Source of the DNA: Gammaproteobacteria bacterium
Lineage (GTDB): Bacteria; Pseudomonadota; Gammaproteobacteria; Pseudomonadales; Porticoccaceae
Assembly (NCBI GenBank): GCA_018069465.1
Contig: JAGPUW010000025.1
Span: 558,001 to 622,000 of the forward strand
DNA: 64,000 nucleotides
Reading direction: 5' to 3'
Below are positions 17,756 through 26,166 of this stretch, piece after piece. The notes under the pieces are model-generated. The model saw nothing but the letters and a program-made list of their open reading frames with translations. It had not been told where the DNA came from and searched no databases. Positions within the stretch are counted from its first letter, which is position 1. Each line of letters opens with the position of its first letter. The position numbers and the translations under genes are program-made.

Positions 17756-19597
17756 TCAAAAATCAAACGTCAGGTCAAAATGAACACGCTCTTCACCGCT
17801 TTCGATATCGCCGGAATCCTTTAGCGGTAGCGCCCAGTAAATAGTGCTATCAATATGGTCAAACAAAGAAAGCTCGACACCAAGGCCAGTGCCCGCCAGT
17901 TGAAATTTGTCTTCCTGATCGGGTGCAGCGGCCACTAGCGATGCCTCGGCATAGTCGTAAAAGGCAAATAAACGCGCACTCATACCGCGCTCGAAACTCA
18001 GCCTGTCGGAAAATAATTCGGGGGTTTTTAATTCGGCCCGCGCCACCCAGCCACGGTCGCCCAACTGCTCCGACTCGCGATAGCCGCGCACACTATCGAC
18101 ACCGCCAATGGTGTAGCCCTCATTGCTAATTAATAAATCTTCGGTGTATTGCCCCGCTAGTGAAGCGCGCAATTCATAGTTGCCAAGGTTCCAGACCGAT
18201 TCAATATTGCCCGTAAGATAGAAAAAATTGGGATTCGCCTCATCATGCAATGTCACCAGGCGCTTATCTAAAAACTCGTCAAAATCATTGGCGATACCGT
18301 TAATGCCAAAGTTGGCGCCGATGCCAAAGCGCGTCGTCTGCTTTTCTTCAAAAAAAGTACCGGTATAACCAGCGGTAAACAACACATAGTCAATAGCCGT
18401 TTGCGGATTGTCGCCCCCGGCTGTCACCACCACCGTATCGTCAAAGTTTTTGTAATCGAAACCAAAGCTGCCACTGTGGCTGTAACCCGCTAGCGAGGGG
18501 TACAGTGCCACATAGCGCGCGCCGTAAATTTCACCCTCACCCAGCACCGAAATAACCGAGGCCGCCGGCACGGTCGATTTCGATTTAACCGCGTACAGGG
18601 CGAGGCGATCGCGACGATCATTCACCGGCATTAAATAGGTGCCGACCAGTACTTTTACCTGATCTATCTCTTCGGGAGTAAATTGATATTGCAGGGAAAA
18701 ACTGTGGAATTTTTGCCACAAATTATTAAAACCAAGATTTACCGACGTGCGCAGCTCTCTGGTGCCGGGGGAGTAACGGTCGTTAATATCGACACTGGCC
18801 GATACGGGCACCTTATCTTTTACTCTAAGATCCACTTCTATTCCGCCCTCAGTGCGGCCCGGCTTCATCACCGGCGTCACAGACAGGTCACCCGATAGTC
18901 GATTGAGCGCGTTGATCTCTTCTCGCGCTTTGGCGATATCAATAATTTGCCCAGTTTTTAAGGAGGGCACGGCCTCGCGAATTTCAGCCAGCGAAAAATA
19001 ATCAGAGCCTGAGACTTTAAGCCTGTCTACCCGACCCTCAAGTACTTGCAGGCGAACAATGCCGCTCACCACCTTCTGCTGGGGCAGGTTAACCACCACC
19101 ATCGGATAACCACCCTCGCGAAAAGCACTTTCCAGCGCCACTCGTGCCGCTTCAATATCGTTAATATCGCGCTCTGGCCCCAGGTGGGGATACACCGCCC
19201 GCTCGATAACGCTGTTACTGAGCAGGGAATTACCCAGCACCCGGTACTCAGTCACCATAAAGCGTCGGCTCTTCACCGCTGCGCCAGGTTGCCGGTCTCT
19301 TTTTATAGCCTTACTCGGCAGTGTTGCACTGGCTTCTGCCAGTTCGCCCGGCTCCACCTTAGCCGCTGCGTCGAGTTGCCGAGCAGCATCGTCGCCAGCA
19401 TCTAATGGTGTGCTTAATTTGTCCTTTAATAAGGCCGACTCCAGCGTTGCACCATGGGCGCCGCCGCCGATAGAGGCCAGTAAAACCACACAAGTGAGCG
19501 GCACGGCCCTGCTAATAGCGGCACGCCAGTGAAGACAAAAACACTGCGTACGAAACAGGGGGTTAAAAAATATTTTAATGGCGGCTTTACTGAACAT
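17756..19597 (-). CDS. TpsB outer-membrane transporter (ShlB/FhaC/HecB family)
   Basis: This is a 613-residue protein. The ATG has AAGGAAAG upstream. A long N-terminus with a hydrophobic segment (about residues 28-50) acts as signal peptide. Two POTRA domains follow (about 105-255: YRVLGNSLLSNSVIERAVYP; VRLQVLEGRVDRLKVSG). Residues 270-613 form a beta-barrel that contains the VRGY motif of loop 6 (GGVDSVRGYRE) and ends in phenylalanine (LTFDF), the BAM recognition residue. In this family the barrel exports its TpsA partner, the gene 9 bases downstream, using POTRA contacts with the TPS domain. It appears to be the first gene of the long operon that also includes the ExbB fusion, exbD, tonB and porin. 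Confidence 0.92.
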   Translation of the reverse strand: MFSKAAIKIFFNPLFRTQCFCLHWRAAISRAVPLTCVVLLASIGGGAHGATLESALLKDKLSTPLDAGDDAARQLDAAAKVEPGELAEASATLPSKAIKRDRQPGAAVKSRRFMVTEYRVLGNSLLSNSVIERAVYPHLGPERDINDIEAARVALESAFREGGYPMVVVNLPQQKVVSGIVRLQVLEGRVDRLKVSGSDYFSLAEIREAVPSLKTGQIIDIAKAREEINALNRLSGDLSVTPVMKPGRTEGGIEVDLRVKDKVPVSASVDINDRYSPGTRELRTSVNLGFNNLWQKFHSFSLQYQFTPEEIDQVKVLVGTYLMPVNDRRDRLALYAVKSKSTVPAASVISVLGEGEIYGARYVALYPSLAGYSHSGSFGFDYKNFDDTVVVTAGGDNPQTAIDYVLFTAGYTGTFFEEKQTTRFGIGANFGINGIANDFDEFLDKRLVTLHDEANPNFFYLTGNIESVWNLGNYELRASLAGQYTEDLLISNEGYTIGGVDSVRGYRESEQLGDRGWVARAELKTPELFSDRLSFERGMSARLFAFYDYAEASLVAAAPDQEDKFQLAGTGLGVELSLFDHIDSTIYWALPLKDSGDIESGEERVHFDLTFDF

Positions 19598-19667
19598 TAA
19601 ACGTCAACTTTCCTTAAACTTTTTGCGCTTTTAATCGCTCTGTAAATTAGCGCAAAGATTAAAAATG

Positions 19668-19683
19668 TGTGAACTAGATCACT
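19668..19683. promoter_or_regulatory. Candidate CRP/Vfr binding site upstream of tpsB
   Basis: TGTGAACTAGATCACT matches the CRP pattern TGTGA-N6-TCACA at nine of ten defined bases with the exact six-base spacing. It lies 71 bases upstream of the tpsB start, in the 157-base stretch between tpsB and the upstream terminator. A cAMP-CRP or Vfr type activator could therefore control the tpsB-to-coiled-coil operon. No promoter boxes were assigned with confidence. Confidence 0.6.
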
Positions 19684-19754
19684 ATTTACAGGTAAATAAT
19701 GACGGCTTGAAGAAGCTTTAATGACAGGCCGTTTTTAGAAGAACTTTTCAAAAG

Positions 19755-19793
19755 AAATAAAAAAACAGCGCCAGCTTTTAGGCTGGCGCTGTT
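19755..19793 (-). terminator. Rho-independent terminator after the periplasmic binding protein gene
   Basis: A perfect 12-base stem (AACAGCGCCAGC at 19764-19775 with its complement at 19782-19793) and a six-base loop are followed, in the minus direction, by a run of T (plus-strand AAATAAAAAA at 19755-19764). It ends the transcript of the gene at 19851-21479 and separates it from the tpsB operon. Confidence 0.88.
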
Positions 19794-19850
19794 AATAGAA
19801 ATGGCTCATCCATGAGCCCTGCCCCCTAACTAAATGGGACTTTTTGCTTA

Positions 19851-21479
19851 TTAAGGATTGGTGTTAACAGTTGATACGTTACAGCTGTTGCCATAGTGGA
19901 GGTACTGGGCACGACGGGCTAGGAAACCACCAGCGCCATCGGCTACATCAGAACCACTAGTACCAACAATCTTGCCACCGGCACCGGCATCGGCGATCAC
20001 GTCAGTGCGACCACCATTGCGACGCAACTCGTCGAGTAGTGATACCTGATCGGCAGAGGGAGCACCGACTTCACCAACTTTGATCCACTGCATAGTCGCT
20101 TCCCAAACGTGCTCATAACGACCAGTCACTACGTTGTCGACAGTCGGTGCAACACCGTCGATGGCAACGTACTGCCAGCGATTGCTACCGGCTTCACCGT
20201 CACCAGGGCCACCCTTCTTTTTACCAAAGCTCTGGTAACCAATGGCGGAAAGACTGACACCGTCAGCGCTAAAGACATTACCGAAATCATTGCTGTTGAG
20301 CTGAGTCGCCAGACGACCATCTTGTGCCGCTTCAACACAGTCTTCCAGGTCAGAAGAACCCTGTCCTTCTACGGTTACATGCTGCTCAAAGAAAATTGCG
20401 TCAGAGGCAGCGTTGTTGGCCGCGCCGCTAGCAAAGATATCCACATCACCGCTGTCAAAAGCTACAGCACCTTCTAGGCCTTCAGCACTGTGACAAGGCT
20501 GACCCATAAAGAAGAGGTTTTGCGCCACGTGGGTACCCGAACCCAGCTTGCGACGACAAACAGCCAGTGCTGCCTGGTCACCGCTGAGTGCGGGTGCAGC
20601 ATCAGCGGCAGTAACACCAGAATTTACAGCAAAAGTACTGCGAATATAGGCTTTTGACAGCACCGGATAGGTAAATCCGGCGGCGTCTGCTGCTGACTCG
20701 TCACCCTGCAGGCGCAAAGCATCGGCAAAGGTAGAGCTGATAACCACACCAAAGGGCTGGGCGAAGAAAGTATCGGAATCGAGTACCGCAATCTCATCGG
20801 CACCAACGGGCAGCGGCGAATTGGCAGCGAAAGCAAACATCGCTGGCTCTTCATCGGAAACACCGGCCGTGGGTACGGAACAGCGACTACCCAGTGCTGA
20901 GTAAGTGCTAGACAGGTTGGCATCGTCAACACCGCCGTCACAGAACCAACGCTTTACGCGGAAGGTAGAAGTTGTCGACATGGGGCAGTTGTAAACATCC
21001 ACACTACCGGCAGTGGCCAAAGCACACAGTGTGCCTTCAACGTTCATAAATTCAACCGAGGTGCGGCGGGCTACCGGGCCAACACCTTCAAAAGAACCGG
21101 GGCTTTGGTTGGCGATAAGAATGGGCGTACCGTCGGCAAGGTCGGCGGCCTGACCGTCAAGCTTAGTGCCGTCGAGCTGACAGGCATAAGTGTTGAAACG
21201 CTTGCCGGGCTTGGCGGGGTCCAGAGTGTCTTTATAGTGGGCGATGGTGCCGGCCTTACATTTCTGTACGGCTAAATCCTGCATTACCTGAGTAGTGGCA
21301 GAGGCGCCAGAAATATCGGCAATCACCAGGTTTTCAGTGCTGGGGCAGGTGTTGGCCCCAGAGCGAGAGGCTGAGTCGACGCGACAATCGGTAATTTGCT
21401 GGGGCGTTAAAGCCATTACCTGGCTAGAGGCGGCGAGAACGGCAGCGGCAAGGGCGAGCTTCTTAGCTGTAAATTTCAT
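19851..21479 (-). CDS. PstS-like periplasmic binding protein (inferred fold), unknown ligand
   Basis: This is a 542-residue protein with a clean signal peptide (LALAAAVLAASSQVMA, cut near residue 23). AGGAT precedes the ATG. The segments IADISGASATTQVMQDLAV near residue 52, the ILIANQSPGSFEGVGPVA stretch near 120 and IDGVAPTVDNVVTGRYEHV near 445 recall PstS-type binding proteins. In those proteins a Gly/Ser-rich ligand loop and a G-hAPohhNhhhGpY motif occur. Several cysteine pairs suggest disulfides. No ABC permease or ATPase gene is near, so it is unlikely to feed a classical importer. It sits between a VPLPA-CTERM gene and the TPS/TonB operon, on the same strand, and ends in its own terminator. 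The fold assignment is moderate and the ligand unknown. Confidence 0.55.
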   Translation of the reverse strand: MKFTAKKLALAAAVLAASSQVMALTPQQITDCRVDSASRSGANTCPSTENLVIADISGASATTQVMQDLAVQKCKAGTIAHYKDTLDPAKPGKRFNTYACQLDGTKLDGQAADLADGTPILIANQSPGSFEGVGPVARRTSVEFMNVEGTLCALATAGSVDVYNCPMSTTSTFRVKRWFCDGGVDDANLSSTYSALGSRCSVPTAGVSDEEPAMFAFAANSPLPVGADEIAVLDSDTFFAQPFGVVISSTFADALRLQGDESAADAAGFTYPVLSKAYIRSTFAVNSGVTAADAAPALSGDQAALAVCRRKLGSGTHVAQNLFFMGQPCHSAEGLEGAVAFDSGDVDIFASGAANNAASDAIFFEQHVTVEGQGSSDLEDCVEAAQDGRLATQLNSNDFGNVFSADGVSLSAIGYQSFGKKKGGPGDGEAGSNRWQYVAIDGVAPTVDNVVTGRYEHVWEATMQWIKVGEVGAPSADQVSLLDELRRNGGRTDVIADAGAGGKIVGTSGSDVADGAGGFLARRAQYLHYGNSCNVSTVNTNP

Positions 21480-21625
21480 CGTAATATCCTGTATACAAGG
21501 GTGTGTTGTAGATCTAAGCCACTACCAGCAGCGACTTAGACCTGTCTGTTGTGATCTTTTACTGCAATTTGTTACTTACAGTCTTTCTATTGCAATCAAC
21601 TTAAGGCTTCAGGAAAGCGCTTATT

Positions 21626-22462
21626 TTAAGACGCAGATGCTTCGGCTGAACGACGACGAGAAACGCCGGCCAGGCCAGCCAAACCGCTAATCATCAACCA
21701 TGCCGCTGCGGGCAAGGGCACGGGGTCGACAGAGGCAGAGATAAAGCTCAACTCACCAGTGGTGCTTAAGTTCAAAGCACCCAGTAACTCATCTTTGAGG
21801 TCGTTAATAACACCACCACGACCGCCATCAATAAAAACTTCACTCACCAGGAACAGCGATAGATCACTGCCGATACCGGCCATAATGCCGTCTATAAAAA
21901 AGGAGGGGTTTTGGTTGTAGGGATTAGTAACCCAGCCACCAAGAGACGCATCGCCAGGGGTGGTAGTGGCTGTATGAGCGTTATCCAGATTGGCACCATT
22001 GGCATTAACCGTGTTGTGCGCCTGAATCCTGTAATCCATAGAAATTATTGAGCTAGTGTAACGAGTTCTAATAGTGGTATTAGTACCGTCGTAGCTCAAT
22101 TGATCGACAGTTGAAGTCGACAAAATGCGCTGTCCGGCCTCCTCAAGTGTTGGCGCACGGTTGTTTGTTACGCTATCACCGGCAAATAATGCCCACTGTG
22201 ATTGCGCAAGATTGACACCCGTCAAATCAATATTGGCCACGGTGCCATTGGCAAAACCCAGTGCGGCATTAAAGCCCATGCCCGTGTCAAAAATATGTGA
22301 GGTGGCAGTGCTGGCATCGTAAATGCCCAGCATCAATTCAGAACCACCAGTATTGTTGAGGTCGGTATTGGTTAAATCAATTGCCGCATTTGCACCACTT
22401 GCCATGGCACAGGCGAGAACGGCTCCGCCCAAAGTTTTAGTAAAATTACGTGTGTTGATCAC
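21626..22462 (-). CDS. VPLPA-CTERM sorting-signal secreted protein
   Basis: This is a 278-residue protein starting at GTG 22462, which has AGGAGA six bases upstream. The frame extends further upstream without a comparable site. A signal peptide (VLACAMASGANA) occupies residues 1-28. The body is a beta-rich secreted domain (MLGIYDASTATSHIFDTG and following). It ends with the sorting signal VPLPAAAWLMISGLAGLAG followed by the basic cluster SRRR. In known systems such tails direct processing by an exosortase and accompany exopolysaccharide loci. No exosortase is in the window. The 300-base leader upstream holds a structured element resembling a c-di-GMP-I riboswitch, so expression may respond to c-di-GMP. 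Its function is otherwise unknown; a matrix protein is likely. Confidence 0.85.
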   Translation of the reverse strand: MINTRNFTKTLGGAVLACAMASGANAAIDLTNTDLNNTGGSELMLGIYDASTATSHIFDTGMGFNAALGFANGTVANIDLTGVNLAQSQWALFAGDSVTNNRAPTLEEAGQRILSTSTVDQLSYDGTNTTIRTRYTSSIISMDYRIQAHNTVNANGANLDNAHTATTTPGDASLGGWVTNPYNQNPSFFIDGIMAGIGSDLSLFLVSEVFIDGGRGGVINDLKDELLGALNLSTTGELSFISASVDPVPLPAAAWLMISGLAGLAGVSRRRSAEASAS

Positions 22463-22674
22463 GATACTTCTCCTGTTGTTAACGCAAGTAAAAAGCCAGC
22501 CGGCGAGGCCAAAATGACCCAACCAATAAAATGAATAGGCGTAACACATATTTTTATCGTCAAACGTCTGTCGATAAGGTCTATGTATTACACTCGCTCT
22601 TTAGGTGAGCCCGGCTATTTGCGTTTTTTGAGAAGCAACGAAAATGGCCAGACTGTCCTCGAGAGCGTCCTGAG

Positions 22675-22761
22675 GGCAATCCGGCCATCTTGGGGATAGT
22701 TAATCCAAGATCCGTGATTTTCCGGCCCTACCTCGCGGTAGGTGTGGCTTTTACCGTGGCC
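22675..22761 (-). promoter_or_regulatory. Structured RNA leader, candidate c-di-GMP-I (GEMM-I) riboswitch
   Basis: Read on the minus strand, the element has these parts in order. They are CACGGTAAAAGCCACACC; a six-base stem CCTACC/GGTAGG capped by the GNRA tetraloop GCGA; the joining segment GGCCGGAAAATCACGGATC; a seven-base stem ATCTTGG/CCAAGAT; and the closing GGCCGGATTGCC. GEMM-I aptamers have the same plan: CACG..GGCAAACC, a GNRA-capped stem, GGGACGCAAAGCCACGGGTC, a second stem and GCCGGGTTGCC. The GCAAAC and ACGCAAAG blocks are diverged here, so ligand binding is not assured. The 3' arm could instead pair with GGACAGTCTGGCC downstream, which would be a plausible switching hairpin. It lies about 210 bases before the VPLPA-CTERM start on the same strand. 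Confidence 0.45.
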
Positions 22762-22895
22762 GTGCAGATGGTTGCGGTATGCCGAATTGCGCTGTTGGGC
22801 GTTGTAATTCGGTGGCTGAACCAATCGTGCTCGACACTGTCTGTTCCTTCAGACGCGGCCATAAGACCATGGGGCCAGGAATAAAAGTATTTCGA

Positions 22896-22910
22896 TAAAG
22901 TGACACTTTA
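22896..22910. promoter_or_regulatory. 15-base palindrome, possible operator
   Basis: TAAAGTGACACTTTA is a perfect inverted repeat around a central base. It sits between the divergent VPLPA-CTERM leader and the TPR-glycosyltransferase gene, where an operator for either transcript could lie. The binding protein is unknown. Confidence 0.3.
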
Positions 22911-23147
22911 ATTAAAAGTCTGTTCACGCTTGCTTATAGCCAGTAAACACTTTGCACATGGCCGCCCTCCAAAGAACAGACAACAAGCCAGATACGATAT
23001 GACAACTTGTGTTTGCTGGCCTGCTCCGATAAGCAACCCCTTCAATAAGCCTTATCGGACTCAATAGAAAGACAATCGTTTATAAAAGTAATACAACGGT
23101 CACTAAAGGTTCACAGAAATATTCTATTTTCGTGGCCGGTTTATTAT

Positions 23148-25301
23148 TTGCGATTGGCTCCTATTTTGAATTCACAAATTGATCTATTAATTACCAACGG
23201 CCACAACGAACATTTGCAAGGCAATGCCGACGCAGCGTTTAAAGCCTATAACGAGGCCTTTGCCATTGAGCCACGCAACGCTCAATTGAATTACCACATT
23301 GGCTCACTGCTAATGGATGAGGGCGACTACGGTCGCGCCTGCCTTTTTCTTGAAAGTGCGGTGACGCGTGATCCCAAAAACGCCCTGTTCCATTTGCGAC
23401 TGGCTAGCGTGCTGTTTTATCTAGAGGACTTTACCGCTTCGGCCAAGCGCTTTGAGAAAGCACTGAAGCTCGACAAGAGTCTGCTTTCTGGCTGGCTGGG
23501 TCTTGGCCGTTGTCAGCGTATGATGGGTAATCTGGTCGAGGCAAAACGCAGTTTTAAGACGGCTATAAAGCGCGATAGCTACGCCACCGAGGCTCTGGTT
23601 GAACTGGGTTTTGCCTATCTTGACCCCGAGGAAGTGGACACCGATAAAGCCCAGCGCTACCTGGAAAAAGCCGACCAGCTAAGGCCCACTTTCGATTCAA
23701 AACTGGCTTTGTTGCATATTGCCGCAACATGGAAGAATCGAAAACGGGTGCTGCCCGTGGTCAAAGATGCCTTGCAATATGCCCGTAGCGAAACCGACAA
23801 GCTGAACATTTTAGTGGCGACGATGGATGGCCTTAAGATCGACACAGGCATCGACCTGGCCCTCTATCAACTCGCCCTGGCACAGTTTAACCAGGGCGAT
23901 ATTGACCAGGCCATCGACACCTTGCGCAAGACCTTGAAGGCCAGGCCAAAGTCTATTAACGCGCTTATTTCTATTGCCGCCTATCTTTCAGAAAAAGCCC
24001 TTTATACAGAGGCTGAAAGCTATTTTAAGGCCGCCTTTGCGCTGCTTGATAAGCACCCCCAGGAAACTGTCGAATTACTCTACCGCCACGCTATTTACCT
24101 GAAGCAGAGCGGCCATTTATTAGCAGCCAAGAATGAGCTGTTTAAGGCACTGACTATCGATGAGGGAAATTGCCAGGTGCTTTATGGCCTGGCTGTTATC
24201 GCTGAATTGATGGGCCAACTAGACACGGCGCTAGAGCATCTTGATGATGCCCTGAGCATAGACCCCAACAATCCCGAATACAGCTTTGAAAAAGCTTTAA
24301 TACAATTATCACAAGGGCAGTTCAGTAGTGCCTGGCCGCTCTACCTAAGCCGCATACCGGCTGAAGTGGGCACGCAGTATCTGCCCCACCCCTTTAATGC
24401 CAAGGCCATACTGCCCTTACCAACGGCTGATTTTATGGCCAGTGGCGGCAATAATAGCCTACAAAATACGGATGAAAATAAGGCTGATGCCAGCCGGGCG
24501 CGCCGTGTCTGTCTGTTAAAAGAGCAAGGGCTGGGTGATCAGTTATTTTTTCTGCGCTTTGCCCCCTGCCTCGAAGCACAGCAGATTGAAGTCGTCGCGC
24601 TGGTTAGCCCGCAATTAAAAACACTGCTGGCACGCAGCAACGGTTTATCCGCAGTCTATACACCCGAAGAGTTCAGCCCGGAAGAGTTCGAAAAATGTGA
24701 CTCGGCCATCGGCATGGGCGATCTGCCATTAATCTGTCAACACGATTCAGCCAGCAGCACACCAGCGCCTCTCACCCTTATTCCAGGCCTTGCAGCCCTG
24801 ACACAAGTCGAGGAATTACTGGCCAATCACCCTCCCCCTTATTTGGGCTTAAGCTGGGAAGTTGGCAAAGCGCGCCAGCCAGGACAGGCAAATAGCCTTC
24901 ACGAGCAGCTGCCACTCGAAGAATTACTCAGGGTGGTAGACGCCTGGACTGGCTCGGTGGTGATTATTCAACAGCAGCCAAGCGGGGCGGACCTCGATCT
25001 TATTCAAGCGCAACTGGGTAACAAAGTCCTGGACCTCAGTCGATGTAATGATGAGCTGGAAACAATGCTCGCACTGCTCACCAGGCTCAATCACTATGTC
25101 GGCGTCAGCAACACTAACCTGCAACTCTACGCCGGACAGGGCAAGCCAGCCAGCGTGCTTGTGCCCGCCAGCCCCGATTGGCGCTGGATGCATGAAGGCG
25201 AACACTCTCCCTGGTTCCCCGGTTTCCATGTGTGCCGGCAAACAACTGACGGCAGCTGGAAAGAGGCCATAGCGTCAATGCAGGATCACCTCTACCAATA
25301 A
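23148..25301 (+). CDS. TPR protein with C-terminal glycosyltransferase-like domain
   Basis: This is a 717-residue protein. Residues 10-420 are about ten tetratricopeptide repeats (for example GNADAAFKAYNEAFAIEPRNA, with the usual W/L/G/Y/A/F/A/P positions). After a short linker, residues 440-717 resemble the GT-B type domain that follows TPRs in many bacterial proteins. It has the signature CLLKEQGLGDQLFFLRFAP and later LGLSWEVGK and YVGVSNTNLQLYAG. The family likely transfers a sugar to protein or glycan; the acceptor is unknown. The only in-frame initiators near the beginning are TTG codons (23148 or 23166), and neither has a clear ribosome binding site, so the start is uncertain. It is divergent from the VPLPA-CTERM gene and may glycosylate surface proteins. 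Confidence 0.75.
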   Translation: MRLAPILNSQIDLLITNGHNEHLQGNADAAFKAYNEAFAIEPRNAQLNYHIGSLLMDEGDYGRACLFLESAVTRDPKNALFHLRLASVLFYLEDFTASAKRFEKALKLDKSLLSGWLGLGRCQRMMGNLVEAKRSFKTAIKRDSYATEALVELGFAYLDPEEVDTDKAQRYLEKADQLRPTFDSKLALLHIAATWKNRKRVLPVVKDALQYARSETDKLNILVATMDGLKIDTGIDLALYQLALAQFNQGDIDQAIDTLRKTLKARPKSINALISIAAYLSEKALYTEAESYFKAAFALLDKHPQETVELLYRHAIYLKQSGHLLAAKNELFKALTIDEGNCQVLYGLAVIAELMGQLDTALEHLDDALSIDPNNPEYSFEKALIQLSQGQFSSAWPLYLSRIPAEVGTQYLPHPFNAKAILPLPTADFMASGGNNSLQNTDENKADASRARRVCLLKEQGLGDQLFFLRFAPCLEAQQIEVVALVSPQLKTLLARSNGLSAVYTPEEFSPEEFEKCDSAIGMGDLPLICQHDSASSTPAPLTLIPGLAALTQVEELLANHPPPYLGLSWEVGKARQPGQANSLHEQLPLEELLRVVDAWTGSVVIIQQQPSGADLDLIQAQLGNKVLDLSRCNDELETMLALLTRLNHYVGVSNTNLQLYAGQGKPASVLVPASPDWRWMHEGEHSPWFPGFHVCRQTTDGSWKEAIASMQDHLYQ

Positions 25302-25499
25302 AATATTAACTCGTTTGTGGCTCAACTACGCTTGCCCAGCACGTGAGTCACAGGTGATTTCTCGTCTACAGTTGTTGTAATTAGCGCTAACTTGTCGCCA
25401 ACAAAAATTGCCAAAATATACAGCGCACTCTTAAAGCTGAGATTAAACCGTACAATTTATTGATCGAGCAAAGCCTTAGCGAAAATTATCAACATCAGT

Positions 25500-26054
25500 T
25501 TATTTAGAATTAGTCGGACCGGCCTGTACCTTGTCTGTAAATATAGGCAAAGGATAGCGGTGACTACGGCCCATAGCGTGATAAAGCATACCAATCAATA
25601 CCAGCAACACACTGCCTGCACAGACCGGCAGGCCTAAATAAGACCAGCCGGGGTTGTCGATGAAAACTACCAGGGGATCAGCACCGGCCGGTGGGTGAGT
25701 AAGGCGCAAAGCCATCATCGCCGCAATAGCTAAGCCGACAGCAAGGCCCAAACTCCAGCCTGTAGTGGGTAAATACATGTGTAAAAACAAACCGATAGCC
25801 GTGGAGACAAGGTGCCCGCCAATGACATTGGCCGGTTGTGAAAGGGGGCTCTGTGGTAGTGAAAAGATCAGCACACAACTGGCACCGAAGGGTGCCATTA
25901 ATAGGGGATTTCCTAACCAGCTACCGAGCTGATACAAGCAAAGGATGGCGATAAAACCGCCCGTCCCTGCCAGCAGCGCCATCTTTATCGCCTGTGGAGG
26001 CTGGTGTCGTGTAAAAAAAGCGCTAGCATTTATCCCGCTATTTGAGTTGCTCAA
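25500..26054 (-). CDS. HPP family membrane protein
   Basis: This is a 184-residue protein with four to five hydrophobic segments. It carries the family signature LMAPFGASCVLIFSLPQSPL...QPANVIGGHLVS and the HPP motif itself in RLTHPPAGADPLVVF near residue 120. HPP proteins are integral inner-membrane proteins; some have been linked to nitrite transport in plastids, but the bacterial role is unclear. The probable start is TTG 26054, with AAGG nine bases upstream. It lies 112 bases beyond the VOC gene and could be either the end of that operon or a separate unit. The 198 bases between it and the convergent TPR gene show no clear terminator. Confidence 0.8.
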   Translation of the reverse strand: MSNSNSGINASAFFTRHQPPQAIKMALLAGTGGFIAILCLYQLGSWLGNPLLMAPFGASCVLIFSLPQSPLSQPANVIGGHLVSTAIGLFLHMYLPTTGWSLGLAVGLAIAAMMALRLTHPPAGADPLVVFIDNPGWSYLGLPVCAGSVLLVLIGMLYHAMGRSHRYPLPIFTDKVQAGPTNSK

Positions 26055-26166
26055 AATTATTCGCCTTATTAATTATTGAAAATGAATACAAAGGGCTAAG
26101 AGTACTCACTGCCCGAACAAAGGTACCTTTGCGTAGTATGATATTGGCGTCTTCGATAGCGAGGCC

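Larger units (their letters stand above)
22463..23147. other. Intergenic region between divergent genes, 685 bases
   Basis: No convincing protein gene is present; a 69-codon minus-strand frame at 22615-22824 overlaps the structured leader. From right to left it holds the start region of the TPR gene, a 15-base palindrome (22896-22910), the riboswitch-like element (22675-22761), a long imperfect hairpin (22647-22686) and the 150-base remainder of the leader of the VPLPA-CTERM gene. Weak sigma-54-like spacing (GG-N10-GC) occurs at 22929-22944 on the minus strand but the boxes are poor. Confidence 0.55.

Noticed and set aside
22615-22824. A 69-codon minus-strand frame
   Set aside because: It runs through the stems of the riboswitch-like leader, which explains the sequence better.
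22929-22944. Sigma-54-like TGGC...AAGC on the minus strand before the VPLPA-CTERM leader
   Set aside because: The -12 part (AAGC) departs from TTGC, so only the spacing fits.
23136-23151. GG-N10-GC spacing suggesting a sigma-54 promoter in front of the TPR-glycosyltransferase
   Set aside because: The -24 box is poor and it overlaps the likely start codon.
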